A stretch of 64,000 nt of DNA from Ilyomonas sp963790435 (GCA_963790435.1 CAWBOI010000001.1:1-64000), one strand, 5' to 3'. Shown: positions 8,712 through 18,474, numbered from the stretch's first letter. Translations and numbers: made by a program. Notes: generated by a model not told the origin, from the letters alone.

Positions 8712-11541
8712 ATGTTAAAAGAAAGGAAGGCTCCTGTTAAAAAGAAAGAAGCTAAGTTGATTGAAAGAGACATCGAGATAAAAGGCGCAAGAACTCACAA
8801 CCTTAAAAACGTTGACGTTACGTTTCCCCGCAATAAATTAATTGTTGTAACCGGCGTTTCGGGCAGTGGCAAATCTTCATTAACCATAGATACGTTGTTT
8901 GCTGAAGGGCAGCGCCGCTACGCAGAAAGCTTAAGCGCCTATGCACGCCAGTTTATGGCAAGAATGAACAAACCTGATGTTGATTATATTAAAGGCTTGT
9001 GCCCTGCCATTGCCATAGAGCAAAAGGTAATTACACGCACACCACGCAGTACCGTTGGCAGCATGACGGAAATTTATGATTACCTGCGTTTGTTGTTTGC
9101 ACGCATTGGCAAAACCATTTCGCCGGTTAGCGGAAGAGAAGTAAAAAAAGATGATGTAGCTGATGTAGTAAATACGATAAAAAGTTTGCCGCAAGGAAGC
9201 AAAGTTGTTATCATCGTTCGCTTTAAGCAACATCCAAAGCGAGAACCACGCGAAGAGCTGAACATTCTTGTGCAGAAAGGATTTTCAAGAATGTACATCA
9301 ACAGCAAGCCGGTGCGCATCGAAGATTTGTTGGAGTTGAATGAGGAAGAGTTGATCAAACAAATTAGTGCAAAAACAAACTCTCAGTCTTCTACTTATAT
9401 TTTGGTGGATCGCATCGTTACCAAAGAATTTGATGAAGATGACATTCATCGCATTTCCGATTCGGTGAACACCGCTTTTTATGAAGGCGAAGGCGAGATG
9501 TTGTTAGAAGTAGATGGCAAATTGATTCCTTTCAGCAACAAGTTTGAATTGGATGGAATTCAGTTTGAAGAGCCGGTACCCAATTTGTTTTCGTTCAATA
9601 ATCCCTATGGTGCATGTCCCGAATGTGAAGGCTTTGGAATGGTGTTGGGCATTGACCCGGATTTGGTGATTCCTGATAAAAAGGCGAGCGTTTATGAAGG
9701 TGCTGTTGCTCCCTGGAAAGGAGAGAAGCTCGGACTATGGCGCGACCGGTTTATAAAAGCATCTGCTACTTACAATTTCCCGGTTCATACAGCCATTTGT
9801 GATTTAGCCGAACAACAATATAACATACTCTGGCAAGGCAATGCAACCGTGCAGGGCATTGACGATTTTTTTGCAGAAGTAGAACAGAATTTATACAAGG
9901 TTCAGTATCGTGTTTTGTTAAGCCGCTTTCGGGGTAAAACGGGTTGTTCTACCTGCAAAGGCTATCGTTTGCGGCCCGAAGCTTTGTATGTAAAAATCGG
10001 GCAAAAACAAATCGGCGAATTGTGTGTGATGCCCATAAAAGATTTGCAACATTGGTTTCAAAATTTATCTCTTTCAGAACATGATCAGCAGGTTGGCAAA
10101 CGCATTCTAATTGAAATCAAACAACGCCTGCAAACCTTGGTGGACGTGGGTTTGGGCTATCTTACTCTCAATCGTTTGGCAAACACATTAAGTGGGGGTG
10201 AAAGCCAGCGAATTCAATTAACAAGAAGCTTGGGAAGCAATCTTACCAACTCTTTATACATACTGGATGAGCCTTCCATTGGCTTGCATTCGCGCGATAC
10301 CGAAAGACTGATAAAAGTATTGAAAGAACTGCGCGATTTGAATAACACGGTTGTTGTGGTTGAACATGACGCACTAATTATGCGCGAAGCCGATTACATC
10401 ATTGATATGGGACCGTTGGCTTCACATTTGGGTGGCGAAGTCATTGCAACCGGCAACTATGAAGAAATCATATCGAATCCTGAAAGTCTTACCGGAAAAT
10501 ATTTAAAAGGTGAATTGCAGATTGACCTGAATAAACAACCGCGCAAGTGGACAAAAAGCATTACTGTTGAAAGCGCAAGACAAAACAATTTGAAAGACAT
10601 TACGGTTCAGTTTCCCCTAAATGTTTTGTGCGTGGTAAGCGGTGTAAGTGGCAGCGGCAAAACCACTTTGGTAAAGCAAATTTTATATCCTGCGTTGCGG
10701 AAACTAAAAGGCGAGTTTGCTGATAAAGTAGGCTCTGCACAAAGCCATCACCGGAAACATAGATGATATTGCACAAATCGAATTGATTGACCAGAATCCG
10801 ATTGGCAAATCATCGCGCAGCAACCCGGTTACCTACATCAAAGCTTATGATGAAATCAGAGATTTGTATGCGCGGCAACCGCTATCAAAAATGCGTGGCT
10901 TTCAAACCAAACATTTTTCATTCAACATTGATGGGGGACGCTGCGATACCTGCAAAGGTGAAGGGGAACAAGTTGTAGAGATGCAGTTTTTGGCTGATGT
11001 GCATTTAACCTGTGAAGTATGCGGCGGCAAACGCTTTAAAGAAGAAGTGCTGGAAGTAACTTACAATGGAAAAAATATTTATGATGTTTTGAACATGAGC
11101 GTGGACGATGCCATTGCTTTCTTCGCCAGTGAAAAAACTTTGGCTAAGGCGCTGCAACCTTTGCAGGATGTGGGTTTGGGCTATATCAAACTTGGTCAAA
11201 GCAGCGATACATTAAGTGGTGGCGAAGCGCAGCGCGTTAAACTGGCTTCGTTTCTTGGCAAAGGAAAAGCAGCGGGAAAAGTGTTGTTTATTTTTGATGA
11301 ACCAACAACAGGTTTGCACTTTCACGATATCAATAAATTGCTCACTTCTTTTTATGCGTTGATTGAAGGTGGTCATTCCTTAATTGTGATTGAACACAAT
11401 ACCGATGTAATTAAAAACGCAGACTGGTTGATTGATTTAGGACCGGAGGCGGGAGATGCAGGCGGCAATCTTGTGTACGCAGGTGTGCCATCGGCCATTA
11501 AAAACGTAGCGGAAAGTTATACAGGACAATTTTTGGATTGA
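8712..11541 (+). pseudogene. uvrA: UvrA, excinuclease ABC subunit A, one-base frameshift
   Basis: UvrA is the DNA-damage recognition ATPase of nucleotide excision repair. Visible in order: Walker A GVSGSGKSSL, the UvrB-binding and insertion region, zinc-finger cysteines (CPECEGFG, CSTCKGYR), the ABC signature LSGGESQRIQLTRSLG and Walker B LYILDEPSIGLH. Domain II follows with Walker A GVSGSGKTTL, zinc finger CDTCKGEGEQ...CEVCGGKR, signature LSGGEAQRVKLA and Walker B IFDEPTTGLHF. At about 10740 one extra base after GSA shifts the frame to an early stop at 10766. Removing it restores KAITGNIDDIAQIELIDQNPIG and a product of about 942 residues, the usual UvrA length. As read, the two halves would be separate and non-functional. 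A sequencing indel is the likelier cause. Confidence 0.92.
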
Positions 11542-11546
11542 TATTT

Positions 11547-11637
11547 TTCACCGCAAAGAACAAGAGTGAATTGAGTTTACGCGTAGTTTCATTGTTTCTC
11601 TGCGAAACCTCTGATAACTCATGTTCTTTGCGGTGAA
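11547..11637. repeat. Long-loop inverted repeat after uvrA
   Basis: Perfect 15-bp arms TTCACCGCAAAGAAC (11547-11561) and GTTCTTTGCGGTGAA (11623-11637) enclose about 60 bp. The arm resembles the 'CGCAAAGAACGCAAAG' type of dispersed repeat seen between genes in Bacteroidota. It may also help end the uvrA transcript. Confidence 0.6.
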
Positions 11638-11682
11638 ATAATCTTTTGTTTTCGTTTATTTTTATCGCATAATTATTCTCTT

Positions 11683-12483
11683 ATGAAACGCCGTTCTTTT
11701 GTAAAAACATCTTTGCTTGCCGGTTCGTTATCTTCTCTATTACAATCTTCTGCTTCTGCAAAAAATATGGATGAAAACAAAGCTGAAAGCCGCCAATGGT
11801 ATGAGTTGCGCACTTATTTGCTTAAAGACAATGTGCAGCAGGAGTTAGTAGAAAACTATTATCAGAATGCAGCTATACCTGTATTGAATAAATGGGGTAG
11901 CAAACCTGTTGGTGTTTTTACCCAAATGCAGCCGGACACTCAAACGAAATTGTTGGTTATCATTCCTTATAATTCAATTGATGATTTTACAAACAGCAAT
12001 GCAAAGCTAATGAGTGATGTGGCTTATAAAAAAGCTGCCGATGCTTACTTAAACGCGCCTGCCACAGCTCCTGCGTACGAACGCATTGAAAGCTCGTTGC
12101 TGCAAGCGTTTCCCATGTATGCACAAATTAGAATACGAAATGAAAAACCACGTCTGTTTGAATTGAGAAGATATGAAAGCTCAGGAGAAGCAGCGGGCAA
12201 AAAGAAAATAGAAATGTTTAACGAAGGCGGAGAAATTAATGTGTTTTTGCACACTGGTTTTCACCCTGTTTTTTTTAGTGAATGTGTAATAGGAGAAGCC
12301 CGGCCTAATCTTACTTATATGCTTCAGTTTGCCGATATGCAGGAACATGATACTTTATGGAAGAACTTTGGCAGTAGCCCCGAATGGAACAAACTGAAAG
12401 CCATTCCTGAATACGCCGACGCAAAAATCGTTTCTAAAATTTCATCTACGTTTTGGATACCAACCGCTTATTCGCAAATTTGA
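11683..12483 (+). CDS. NIPSNAP family protein, exported
   Basis: This 266-residue protein starts with a Tat-like or Sec signal (MKRRSFVKTSLLAGSLSSLL). It then has two NIPSNAP/ferredoxin-like alpha-beta repeats: WYELRTYLLKDNVQQELVENYY near residue 40, and RLFELRRYESSGEAAGKKKIEMF near residue 158, followed by HPVFFSECVIGEARPNLTYML. Members are small dimeric alpha-beta-barrel-like proteins, often with unknown ligands. It stands alone between uvrA and a bidirectional terminator. Confidence 0.8.
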   Translation: MKRRSFVKTSLLAGSLSSLLQSSASAKNMDENKAESRQWYELRTYLLKDNVQQELVENYYQNAAIPVLNKWGSKPVGVFTQMQPDTQTKLLVIIPYNSIDDFTNSNAKLMSDVAYKKAADAYLNAPATAPAYERIESSLLQAFPMYAQIRIRNEKPRLFELRRYESSGEAAGKKKIEMFNEGGEINVFLHTGFHPVFFSECVIGEARPNLTYMLQFADMQEHDTLWKNFGSSPEWNKLKAIPEYADAKIVSKISSTFWIPTAYSQI

Positions 12484-12500
12484 TTTTGCCTAAAAACACA

Positions 12501-12546
12501 CAAAAACAAAACTGCGAAACCTTATGATTTCGCAGTTTTGTTTTTG
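12501..12546. terminator. Bidirectional terminator made of an inverted decamer pair
   Basis: Perfect arms CAAAAACAAAACTGCGAAA and TTTCGCAGTTTTGTTTTTG lie between convergent genes. Each arm begins with one copy of the dispersed decamer (12501-12510 and 12537-12546). The hairpin and T runs on both strands fit termination of both neighbours. Confidence 0.85.
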
Positions 12547-12556
12547 CACTATTATT

Positions 12557-12751
12557 TTAGTCTTCTCTTACATCCTCCAATACAAAGTCAGTGTTTCTAT
12601 GCTTTTGCAAATTGAGATTCCGTATCTGATCTTCCGTTATGGGTTCATGCGGATTTTCAATATGGTACATAATTAATTCGCGCGGCGAAAATGACTCTTT
12701 TTTATTGTCCGTTACAGAAGAATCTGATGTAACGTATTGATTGCTTTTCAT
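12557..12751 (-). CDS. Small protein of unknown function
   Basis: This 64-residue hydrophilic, acidic protein has no signal peptide or membrane segment. The middle part (SPRELIMYHIENPHEPITEDQIRNLN) looks like a short helical domain that might bind a partner. It ends just before the bidirectional terminator, which supports it as a real transcribed gene. Family not recognised. Confidence 0.55.
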   Translation of the reverse strand: MKSNQYVTSDSSVTDNKKESFSPRELIMYHIENPHEPITEDQIRNLNLQKHRNTDFVLEDVRED

Positions 12752-12909
12752 AATTTTCGCAGTGGTTTACAATGTGAAATTATAACAAAGGAAGTTCAAA
12801 AAATCGTACCGCAGGAAATTTTATGTTAGGATGGGGAATAAGTAGTGGATATGCGATTGTCAACCATTGAAACGCACTATTTTCGCCGTTGTTTCAATCG
12901 CACCATCCA

Positions 12910-15132
12910 ATGGCTACAAATTTTATTGCAAAAACAAAAGTGGCAACACTCGGCTATGGTTTTGTTGAAAACGAGTTCTTAAAAGGAGCCGATGAATACT
13001 ACCTGCGCAATGCACAAAATGTAAGCGGCATTGCCTATCGAAACTTAAACGCTTACGAAATTGAAGCACTGGTTCGCAACCGCAACACAAGCGATAACTG
13101 GAATAATATTCTGGTGTCGGATGAGTTCAATCCCGAACTGGTAAAAAACTGTAAGTTTTACGGTTTGGTAAGAATCGGAAAATTAGAACAGATCGTCTTA
13201 AATTTTGGCGATTTAAAACTGCCGGTTGGCTTGTACAATTCCACCATTGTTTCTTCTGATTTTGGTGATAATGTAGCCATTGAAAATGTGCATTATCTAT
13301 CGCATTACATCATCGGCAGCGAAGTAATGATAACCAATGTTGACGAACTCGTAACCACCAATCATGCAAAGTTTGGAAATGGCATTGTAAAAGATGGCGA
13401 GCCCGAAAGTGTTCGCATCTGGCTTGAGATTGCTAACGAAAATGGGGCCCGCAGCGTGATGCCTTTCAATGGTATGCAATCTGGTGATGCGTGGCTTTGG
13501 AGCCGCTACCGCGAAGATGAGTTGCTGATGAAACGCTTTGCTCAATTTACCGAACAAGAGTTTACCTCAACACGTGGTTATTATGGTAAAGTAGGAGATA
13601 GAACGGTGATTAAAAATACAGGCATTATCAAAGATGTTTGGATTGGTGAAGATGCTTACATAAAAGGTGCAAACAAGATAAAGAATGTAACCATCAATTC
13701 GGGTGAAGAAGGCAAAACTCAAATTGGTGAAGGCTGCGAAATTGTAAACGGCATTATTGGTTATGGTTGCCGTATTTTTTATGGCGTGAAGGCAGTGCGC
13801 TTCATCATGGCTTCGCATTCGCAGTTGAAATACGGTGCGCGGCTCATCAATTCATATTTGGGAAATAACGCAACCATCTCTTGTTGCGAAGTGTTGAATT
13901 CATTGATATTTCCTGCGCACGAACAACATCACAACAATTCATTTTTATGCGCTGCAGTAGTGATGGGGCAGAGCAACATTCCTGCTGGCGCAACCATCGG
14001 TTCCAATCACAATTCGCGTGGTGCGGATGGTGAGTTCCTTGCTGGGCGCGGCTTCTGGCCTGGCTTGTGCGTAAGTATTAAACACAACACCAAACTGGCT
14101 TCGTTTTCCATTCTTGCCAAAGGCGATTATGCTTACGAACTGAATGTTTCCATTCCGTTTTCATTAATCAGTAATGATGTTAAGAATGATAAATTAATTG
14201 TGATGCCAGCTTACTGGTTTTTGTACAACCTGTATGCACTTGCCCGCAATAGCTGGAAGTATGCCGACCGCGATAAGCGAACAGAGCGAATACAATTGTT
14301 GGAAACCGATTACTTAGCGCCTGATAGTGTGAACGAAATGTTTGATGCACTTGCGTTAATGGAAACGGCAACCGGCACTGCATTTTATAAACAAAAGGCT
14401 GAAGCACTCGTAACAGATGAAGAATGTAAAAACAAAGGAAGAGAACTGTTGCAACAACATGATAAAGTGATTGATGAACTGGAAGTAACTGTTCCCGGTT
14501 TTGAAAATGCAAAGCGCAAAACAGTGCTCATCAAAGTACAACAAGCGTATGATGCGTTCAATAAGATGATTTGTTTTTACGGCATTTATCAACTGATAGT
14601 GTTATGCGAAGGATATGGGCAAAACAAAACAGACATCAGGCAATATTTGGGCAAAAACAAAAGAACACAATGGCTGAATGTAGGCGGGCAATTGATACCG
14701 GAAGAAGAAGTGCATCGCTTCAAAACAGACATCAAAGAAGACAAGATAAATAGTTGGCACCACGTGCACCAGTTTTACATTTCGCAAGGCGAACAATATA
14801 ATCAGCAAAAAAGAGAACATGCTATTGCTTCTTTGCTTGAAATAAAAGAAGTGAATGTTGATGATGTTACAACAACGCATTTATTGCAATGGCTTGATGA
14901 AGCAACCGAATTAAAGGAGATGATGGTTGATGCTATCTATCGCTCAAGAGAAAAAGATTATACCAATCCGTTCCGCAAAATGATGTATGAAAATGAAAGA
15001 GAAATGAACATTGTATTGGGTAAGTTAGAAGAGAATAGTTTCATCAAACAACAGGAAGAAGAGTTGAGCGATTTTATAAAAAGGATTCATACAATCAAAC
15101 AAAAATTACAAAGCGCAGATGTGCTAAAATAA
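12910..15132 (+). CDS. DUF4954 family protein (left-handed beta-helix)
   Basis: This protein of about 740 residues matches DUF4954, found mainly in Bacteroidota. The first half has hexapeptide-type repeats (NVAIENVHYLSHYIIGSEVMITN, IGEGCEIVNGIIGYGCRIFYG, GATIGSNHNSRGADGEF) typical of left-handed beta-helix acyl- or nucleotidyltransferase-like folds. The second half is helical and charged. ATG at 12910 (MATNFIAKTK) is preferred over a TTG at 12889. A -7-like TATTTTCG sits about 30 bp upstream. Exact function is unknown. It contains two in-frame copies of the dispersed decamer, read in two different frames. Confidence 0.85.
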   Translation: MATNFIAKTKVATLGYGFVENEFLKGADEYYLRNAQNVSGIAYRNLNAYEIEALVRNRNTSDNWNNILVSDEFNPELVKNCKFYGLVRIGKLEQIVLNFGDLKLPVGLYNSTIVSSDFGDNVAIENVHYLSHYIIGSEVMITNVDELVTTNHAKFGNGIVKDGEPESVRIWLEIANENGARSVMPFNGMQSGDAWLWSRYREDELLMKRFAQFTEQEFTSTRGYYGKVGDRTVIKNTGIIKDVWIGEDAYIKGANKIKNVTINSGEEGKTQIGEGCEIVNGIIGYGCRIFYGVKAVRFIMASHSQLKYGARLINSYLGNNATISCCEVLNSLIFPAHEQHHNNSFLCAAVVMGQSNIPAGATIGSNHNSRGADGEFLAGRGFWPGLCVSIKHNTKLASFSILAKGDYAYELNVSIPFSLISNDVKNDKLIVMPAYWFLYNLYALARNSWKYADRDKRTERIQLLETDYLAPDSVNEMFDALALMETATGTAFYKQKAEALVTDEECKNKGRELLQQHDKVIDELEVTVPGFENAKRKTVLIKVQQAYDAFNKMICFYGIYQLIVLCEGYGQNKTDIRQYLGKNKRTQWLNVGGQLIPEEEVHRFKTDIKEDKINSWHHVHQFYISQGEQYNQQKREHAIASLLEIKEVNVDDVTTTHLLQWLDEATELKEMMVDAIYRSREKDYTNPFRKMMYENEREMNIVLGKLEENSFIKQQEEELSDFIKRIHTIKQKLQSADVLK

Positions 15133-15149
15133 GTCCGAAGTTGTTTCGT

Positions 15150-15358
15150 AACGCTGGCAGCGTTTAAAACCATACGTGTTCGAAAGATTTGAAAATCCCC
15201 GTGGGAAAACCGTGTTTGTAGTAAAGTATCGAATCATCCATCATCCGGCTCCATCGGAGCCGCGTATTGATAAGGCAAACACACAAAACACGCGGCTCCG
15301 TGGAGCTGATCAATACCTAATTGTATAGCTTCTACAAACACGTGAACCTGATGGGTTC
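15150..15358. repeat. Multi-hairpin intergenic element
   Basis: The 419-bp gap (15133-15551) has no gene but holds nested hairpins: AACGCTGGCAGCGTT (15150-15164), CGGCTCCATCGGAGCCG (15246-15262), GCTCCGTGGAGC (15295-15306) and GAACCTGATGGGTTC (15344-15358). An outer pair, CGTGTTTGTAG (15211-15221) with CTACAAACACG (15332-15342), closes the group. GGAGCCGCG (15256-15264) also pairs with CGCGGCTCC (15291-15299). This looks like a REP/MITE-type or structured RNA element. Confidence 0.6.
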
Positions 15359-15551
15359 AATAGAGATCATTTCTTTGTGCAAAATGGAACTTCTTTCCAA
15401 CAGTTGTGGTTCAAAATCCTAACAGCATTATGTGTTACAAATCAATAAAAAATGGTGCAAAACCAAACTTGTTGTTGTAACTAACGAATGATACACAACA
15501 TCGCTCAAATGCTTATCCCACAAGGATTACAGAAGAATAGAAATAATTGTT

Positions 15552-16217
15552 TTATTCTTTTCCTGCAATCACAATCACAATCTCACCCTTCACTTCTTTT
15601 GCAGAAAAATAGTCGTGAACTTCCTGCAAGGTTCCTCTTTTGTTTTCTTCAAACAATTTACTGAGTTCGCGGCTTACACCGCATTGCCGTTCCGCACCCA
15701 AATACGCAATCAATTCTTTCAATGTTTTCACCAATCGCATTGGGCTTTCATACAACACCATCGTTCTTTCTTCATTAACTAATGATGTAAGCAAAGTATG
15801 CCTGCCTTTTTTTAGGGGCAAAAATCCTTCAAAAACAAATCGGTTAATGGGCAAGCCGCTGTTCACCAACGCTGGCACAAATGCAGTTGCCCCAGGCAAA
15901 CATTCTAACTGGATATTATTTTTGATACATTCTCTAACCAACAAAAAAGCCGGATCAGAAATGCCAGGCGTTCCTGCATCGGTTATCAGCGCCATGTTTT
16001 TGCCTGCTAATAATTGCTGAATAATATGTTGCAAAATCTTATGCTCGTTGTGCTGATGATACGATGATAACGGCTTTTGAATGTTGTAATGCTGAAGCAG
16101 TTTAGATGAGGTTCGCGTGTCTTCGCACAAAATAATATCTACGCTTTGCAATACTTCCAAAGAGCGAAGTGTAATGTCTTTTAAATTACCAACAGGAGTA
16201 GGAACAAGGTGAAGCAT
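15552..16217 (-). CDS. rsmI: 16S rRNA (cytidine-1402-2'-O)-methyltransferase RsmI
   Basis: This 221-residue SAM-dependent methyltransferase modifies C1402 in 16S rRNA. Family motifs are clear: LVPTPVGNLKDITLRSLEVL at the N terminus, CEDTRTSSKLL, ALITDAGTPGISDPA, CLPGATAFVPALVNSGLP, FEGFLP and VLYESPMRL. Slightly shorter than the E. coli protein, ending with the core fold. It starts four bases after the purS stop, so purS and rsmI are probably cotranscribed. Confidence 0.95.
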   Translation of the reverse strand: MLHLVPTPVGNLKDITLRSLEVLQSVDIILCEDTRTSSKLLQHYNIQKPLSSYHQHNEHKILQHIIQQLLAGKNMALITDAGTPGISDPAFLLVRECIKNNIQLECLPGATAFVPALVNSGLPINRFVFEGFLPLKKGRHTLLTSLVNEERTMVLYESPMRLVKTLKELIAYLGAERQCGVSRELSKLFEENKRGTLQEVHDYFSAKEVKGEIVIVIAGKE

Positions 16218-16221
16218 TGGG

Positions 16222-16467
16222 TTAATTCACCATTTCTATTTTATAAAACTCCATCACCGGGTTTGCGAGCAGTTTTTTTGCAGCTTCTTCAGCCAGAGAA
16301 CGGGCTTCATTTTCATTGGCTGCGTTGATTTGCATCGAAATGTGCTTGCCAATGCGAACGTCCTGCACGCCATGCAAATTGAGGTTTTGCAAACCACCCA
16401 AAACAGCTTTTCCCTGCGGGTCTAATAAATCTTTTAGCGGCATTACTTTGATCTGAACATTATACAT
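16222..16467 (-). CDS. purS: Phosphoribosylformylglycinamidine synthase subunit PurS
   Basis: This 81-residue protein matches the small PurS subunit of the three-part FGAM synthase (PurL-PurQ-PurS), step four of purine synthesis. It has a MYNVQIKVMPLKDLLDPQGKAV start, HGVQDVRIGKHI and a final NPVMEFYKIEMV strand. Its start overlaps the end of pssA by eight bases. No purL or purQ is in the window, so it is detached from its partners. Confidence 0.9.
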   Translation of the reverse strand: MYNVQIKVMPLKDLLDPQGKAVLGGLQNLNLHGVQDVRIGKHISMQINAANENEARSLAEEAAKKLLANPVMEFYKIEMVN

Positions 16468-17278
16468 GATGTTGTAAAGTTGATGGTTTAAAAATCAAAG
16501 ATAAAATCACATAAGCAATAAACGCAACCGGCACTGCCAGCCAGCCTGCAATCAATGCGGTAATGATTGCAATTACTGCAATAATGATAAACGGCAACAA
16601 CAATTTGGTAGAAATATTTTTAAACTTCAGTGCGAGCATAGGTAAAGAAGAAACCATTAAATAACTAACCACTACAATCACCCCATACCAAAACCATTGG
16701 TTTAAAAAAAGGGCAAAAACAAACGGGCGATTGATGAAGAAATAAATGAGTGGAAACGATGCAATTAACAACCCTGCAGCCGGAATGGGAACGCCTTTGA
16801 AACCATAACTTTGTTGAGTATCAATGTTGAATCTTGCAAGGCGGTAAGCACCCGCACAGGGAATGATAAAAGCCGGTAAAAGCCACGCGGTGCTTATATT
16901 TAAACCATCTGGCAATTGCGAAAAGCTATAACGTAAAAATGTATAGATAATAAAACCCGGAGCCACGCCGAAGCTTACAATATCGCTTAATGAATCTAAC
17001 TGCGCACCCATAGAAGACGAAGCTTTGAAAAGCCTTGCTACAAAGCCATCTAAAAAATCTATCACCGCTGCACAACCAATAAAAATAGAACCCCAAACCA
17101 TTTGTTGCGGAAGAACAATAAGACTGGTTCCACTTTCATCGGTGGTGGTTGTTAAGCCGGGTTGAAGAATGGAAACAATAGCAAGACAACCGAATAGAAG
17201 ATTTAAAAGAGTGAGCAGGTTTGGAACGATAGACAAAAAATCTTTATCAGCCGAAGTACCCGAGTTTGAATTGACCAT
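16460..17278 (-). CDS. pssA: CDP-diacylglycerol-serine O-phosphatidyltransferase
   Basis: This 272-residue integral membrane enzyme makes phosphatidylserine from CDP-diacylglycerol and serine. The CDP-alcohol phosphatidyltransferase motif is complete: D74, D77-G78, A81-R82, G91, D95, D99. About seven or eight membrane helices follow. It is transcribed just before purS with overlapping frames. The SPFH gene lies 48 bases upstream on the same strand and may be in the same operon. Confidence 0.93.
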   Translation of the reverse strand: MVNSNSGTSADKDFLSIVPNLLTLLNLLFGCLAIVSILQPGLTTTTDESGTSLIVLPQQMVWGSIFIGCAAVIDFLDGFVARLFKASSSMGAQLDSLSDIVSFGVAPGFIIYTFLRYSFSQLPDGLNISTAWLLPAFIIPCAGAYRLARFNIDTQQSYGFKGVPIPAAGLLIASFPLIYFFINRPFVFALFLNQWFWYGVIVVVSYLMVSSLPMLALKFKNISTKLLLPFIIIAVIAIITALIAGWLAVPVAFIAYVILSLIFKPSTLQHHV

Positions 17279-17326
17279 TCAGTATCAAGTTTGTTTTTAC
17301 CGGAATTATTCTTTTTATTGTTCAAT

Positions 17327-18286
17327 CTACTTTATCAACTCACCTTTCTCATTTACGAGAGCGCCATCCATTTTCATCAACCCCATCAGTTGCTTCATAC
17401 TTTTTTGCATACCATCTGTACTGCCATCTAAGAAAATGACATTGCCTTTTCCGTATTCAGCGAAGTTCTTAATGGCTTCCGTCCACATGCTGAATAAAAT
17501 TACGTTTGTGTCGAGATTTGCCTGCTTCATTTGTTCGGCAGCCTGGCTCATACCTTTTGCCACTTCCTCTCTAAACAAAGCCACGCCTTGTCCACGCAAA
17601 CGGGCTGCTTCACGCTCAGCTTCTGCGGCAATTTTAATGGCGTTACCTTCGGCTTCAGCACCTTTTGTTTTTGTGATTAAGAGTGCCTGGCCTTCGTTTT
17701 CAGCAGCCGCTTTTAAGTTGTTGCTTGCCACTACTTTGCTCATGCTTTCCATCACCTGTTTGTCAAACGTAATGTCGTTGATTTGAAGGTCTTGCAAATG
17801 ATAACCCCACTCTTCTAATGAATGATCAATCTGATCTTTTACATACTCTACAATTTCTCTTCGCAACAACAAAATTTCGGCTTGCCTTTTTGTGGCAACA
17901 AAGGCACGAATAGAGCCTTCTACTGTACGAATCAGGGCCTGCATCAAATCTTTTTCAGAGATGAATTTAAAGGCAACTTTTACAATGGTGTTTTCATTCT
18001 GATCAATCACCGAATACAGCAACATGCTTTTGAAATACACATTCGCTTGGTCAACTGTTACGGCTTGAAACTCCAGTTCAACCGAGCGGTTTTGAATGCT
18101 GATGCGGCGATAGATCTGCTCTAAGATGGGTATTTTAAAATTCAAACCGGGACGAAGTACGCGGCGATATTTTCCAAACATAGTAACTACTGAAACTGTG
18201 CCTTGTTGCACTGTTACCAAGCCACTGAATATGATGAATAAGAGGATGAGCAACCACCAGTAATCTCTTAAAAATTCCATAACCAA
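17327..18286 (-). CDS. SPFH/Band 7 (slipin/stomatin-like) membrane protein
   Basis: This 319-residue protein has one N-terminal membrane helix (residues 9-25), then a Band 7/SPFH domain (VQQGTVSVVTMFGKYRRVLRPG through LQINDITFDKQVMESM). A charged Ala/Glu-rich coiled coil (AAAENEGQALLITKTKGAEAEG) and a C-terminal tail ending in VNEKGELIK follow. Such proteins oligomerise on the inner membrane and scaffold membrane microdomains. It is placed upstream of the phospholipid gene pssA, which fits a membrane role. Confidence 0.9.
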   Translation of the reverse strand: MVMEFLRDYWWLLILLFIIFSGLVTVQQGTVSVVTMFGKYRRVLRPGLNFKIPILEQIYRRISIQNRSVELEFQAVTVDQANVYFKSMLLYSVIDQNENTIVKVAFKFISEKDLMQALIRTVEGSIRAFVATKRQAEILLLRREIVEYVKDQIDHSLEEWGYHLQDLQINDITFDKQVMESMSKVVASNNLKAAAENEGQALLITKTKGAEAEGNAIKIAAEAEREAARLRGQGVALFREEVAKGMSQAAEQMKQANLDTNVILFSMWTEAIKNFAEYGKGNVIFLDGSTDGMQKSMKQLMGLMKMDGALVNEKGELIK

Positions 18287-18303
18287 ATTTTCAGGAAAGG
18301 TAG

Positions 18304-18311
18304 CAAAACTA
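18304..18311 (-). promoter_or_regulatory. Candidate -7 element TAGTTTTG
   Basis: On the minus strand a perfect TAnnTTTG lies 17 bp before the ATG of the SPFH gene (18286). The -33 element is not clear. Confidence 0.4.
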
Positions 18312-18420
18312 AGATGAGCAAAGTGTTATAAATTAAGTGATGATTGGAAGTTTGTTTTTGTCTGAATATTTCAAATTGATATAGGCAATATGGGCTACTA
18401 CTATCATTTTACACAAAACA

Positions 18421-18450
18421 AAAAAGTACAGAACGACGTCTGTACTTTTT
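18421..18450 (-). terminator. Terminator ending the exopolysaccharide cluster
   Basis: AAAAAGTACAG and CTGTACTTTTT form a hairpin around ACGACGT and are followed by T-rich sequence on the minus strand. It lies 25-54 bp after the stop of the last cluster gene. Confidence 0.8.
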
Positions 18451-18474
18451 GTAATTTCAATAATTAACTTTTAC

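Noticed and set aside
15133..15551. CRISPR array suspicion from repeated GGCTCC words
   Set aside because: The words form hairpins with differing stems and no regular spacers; no cas gene is present.
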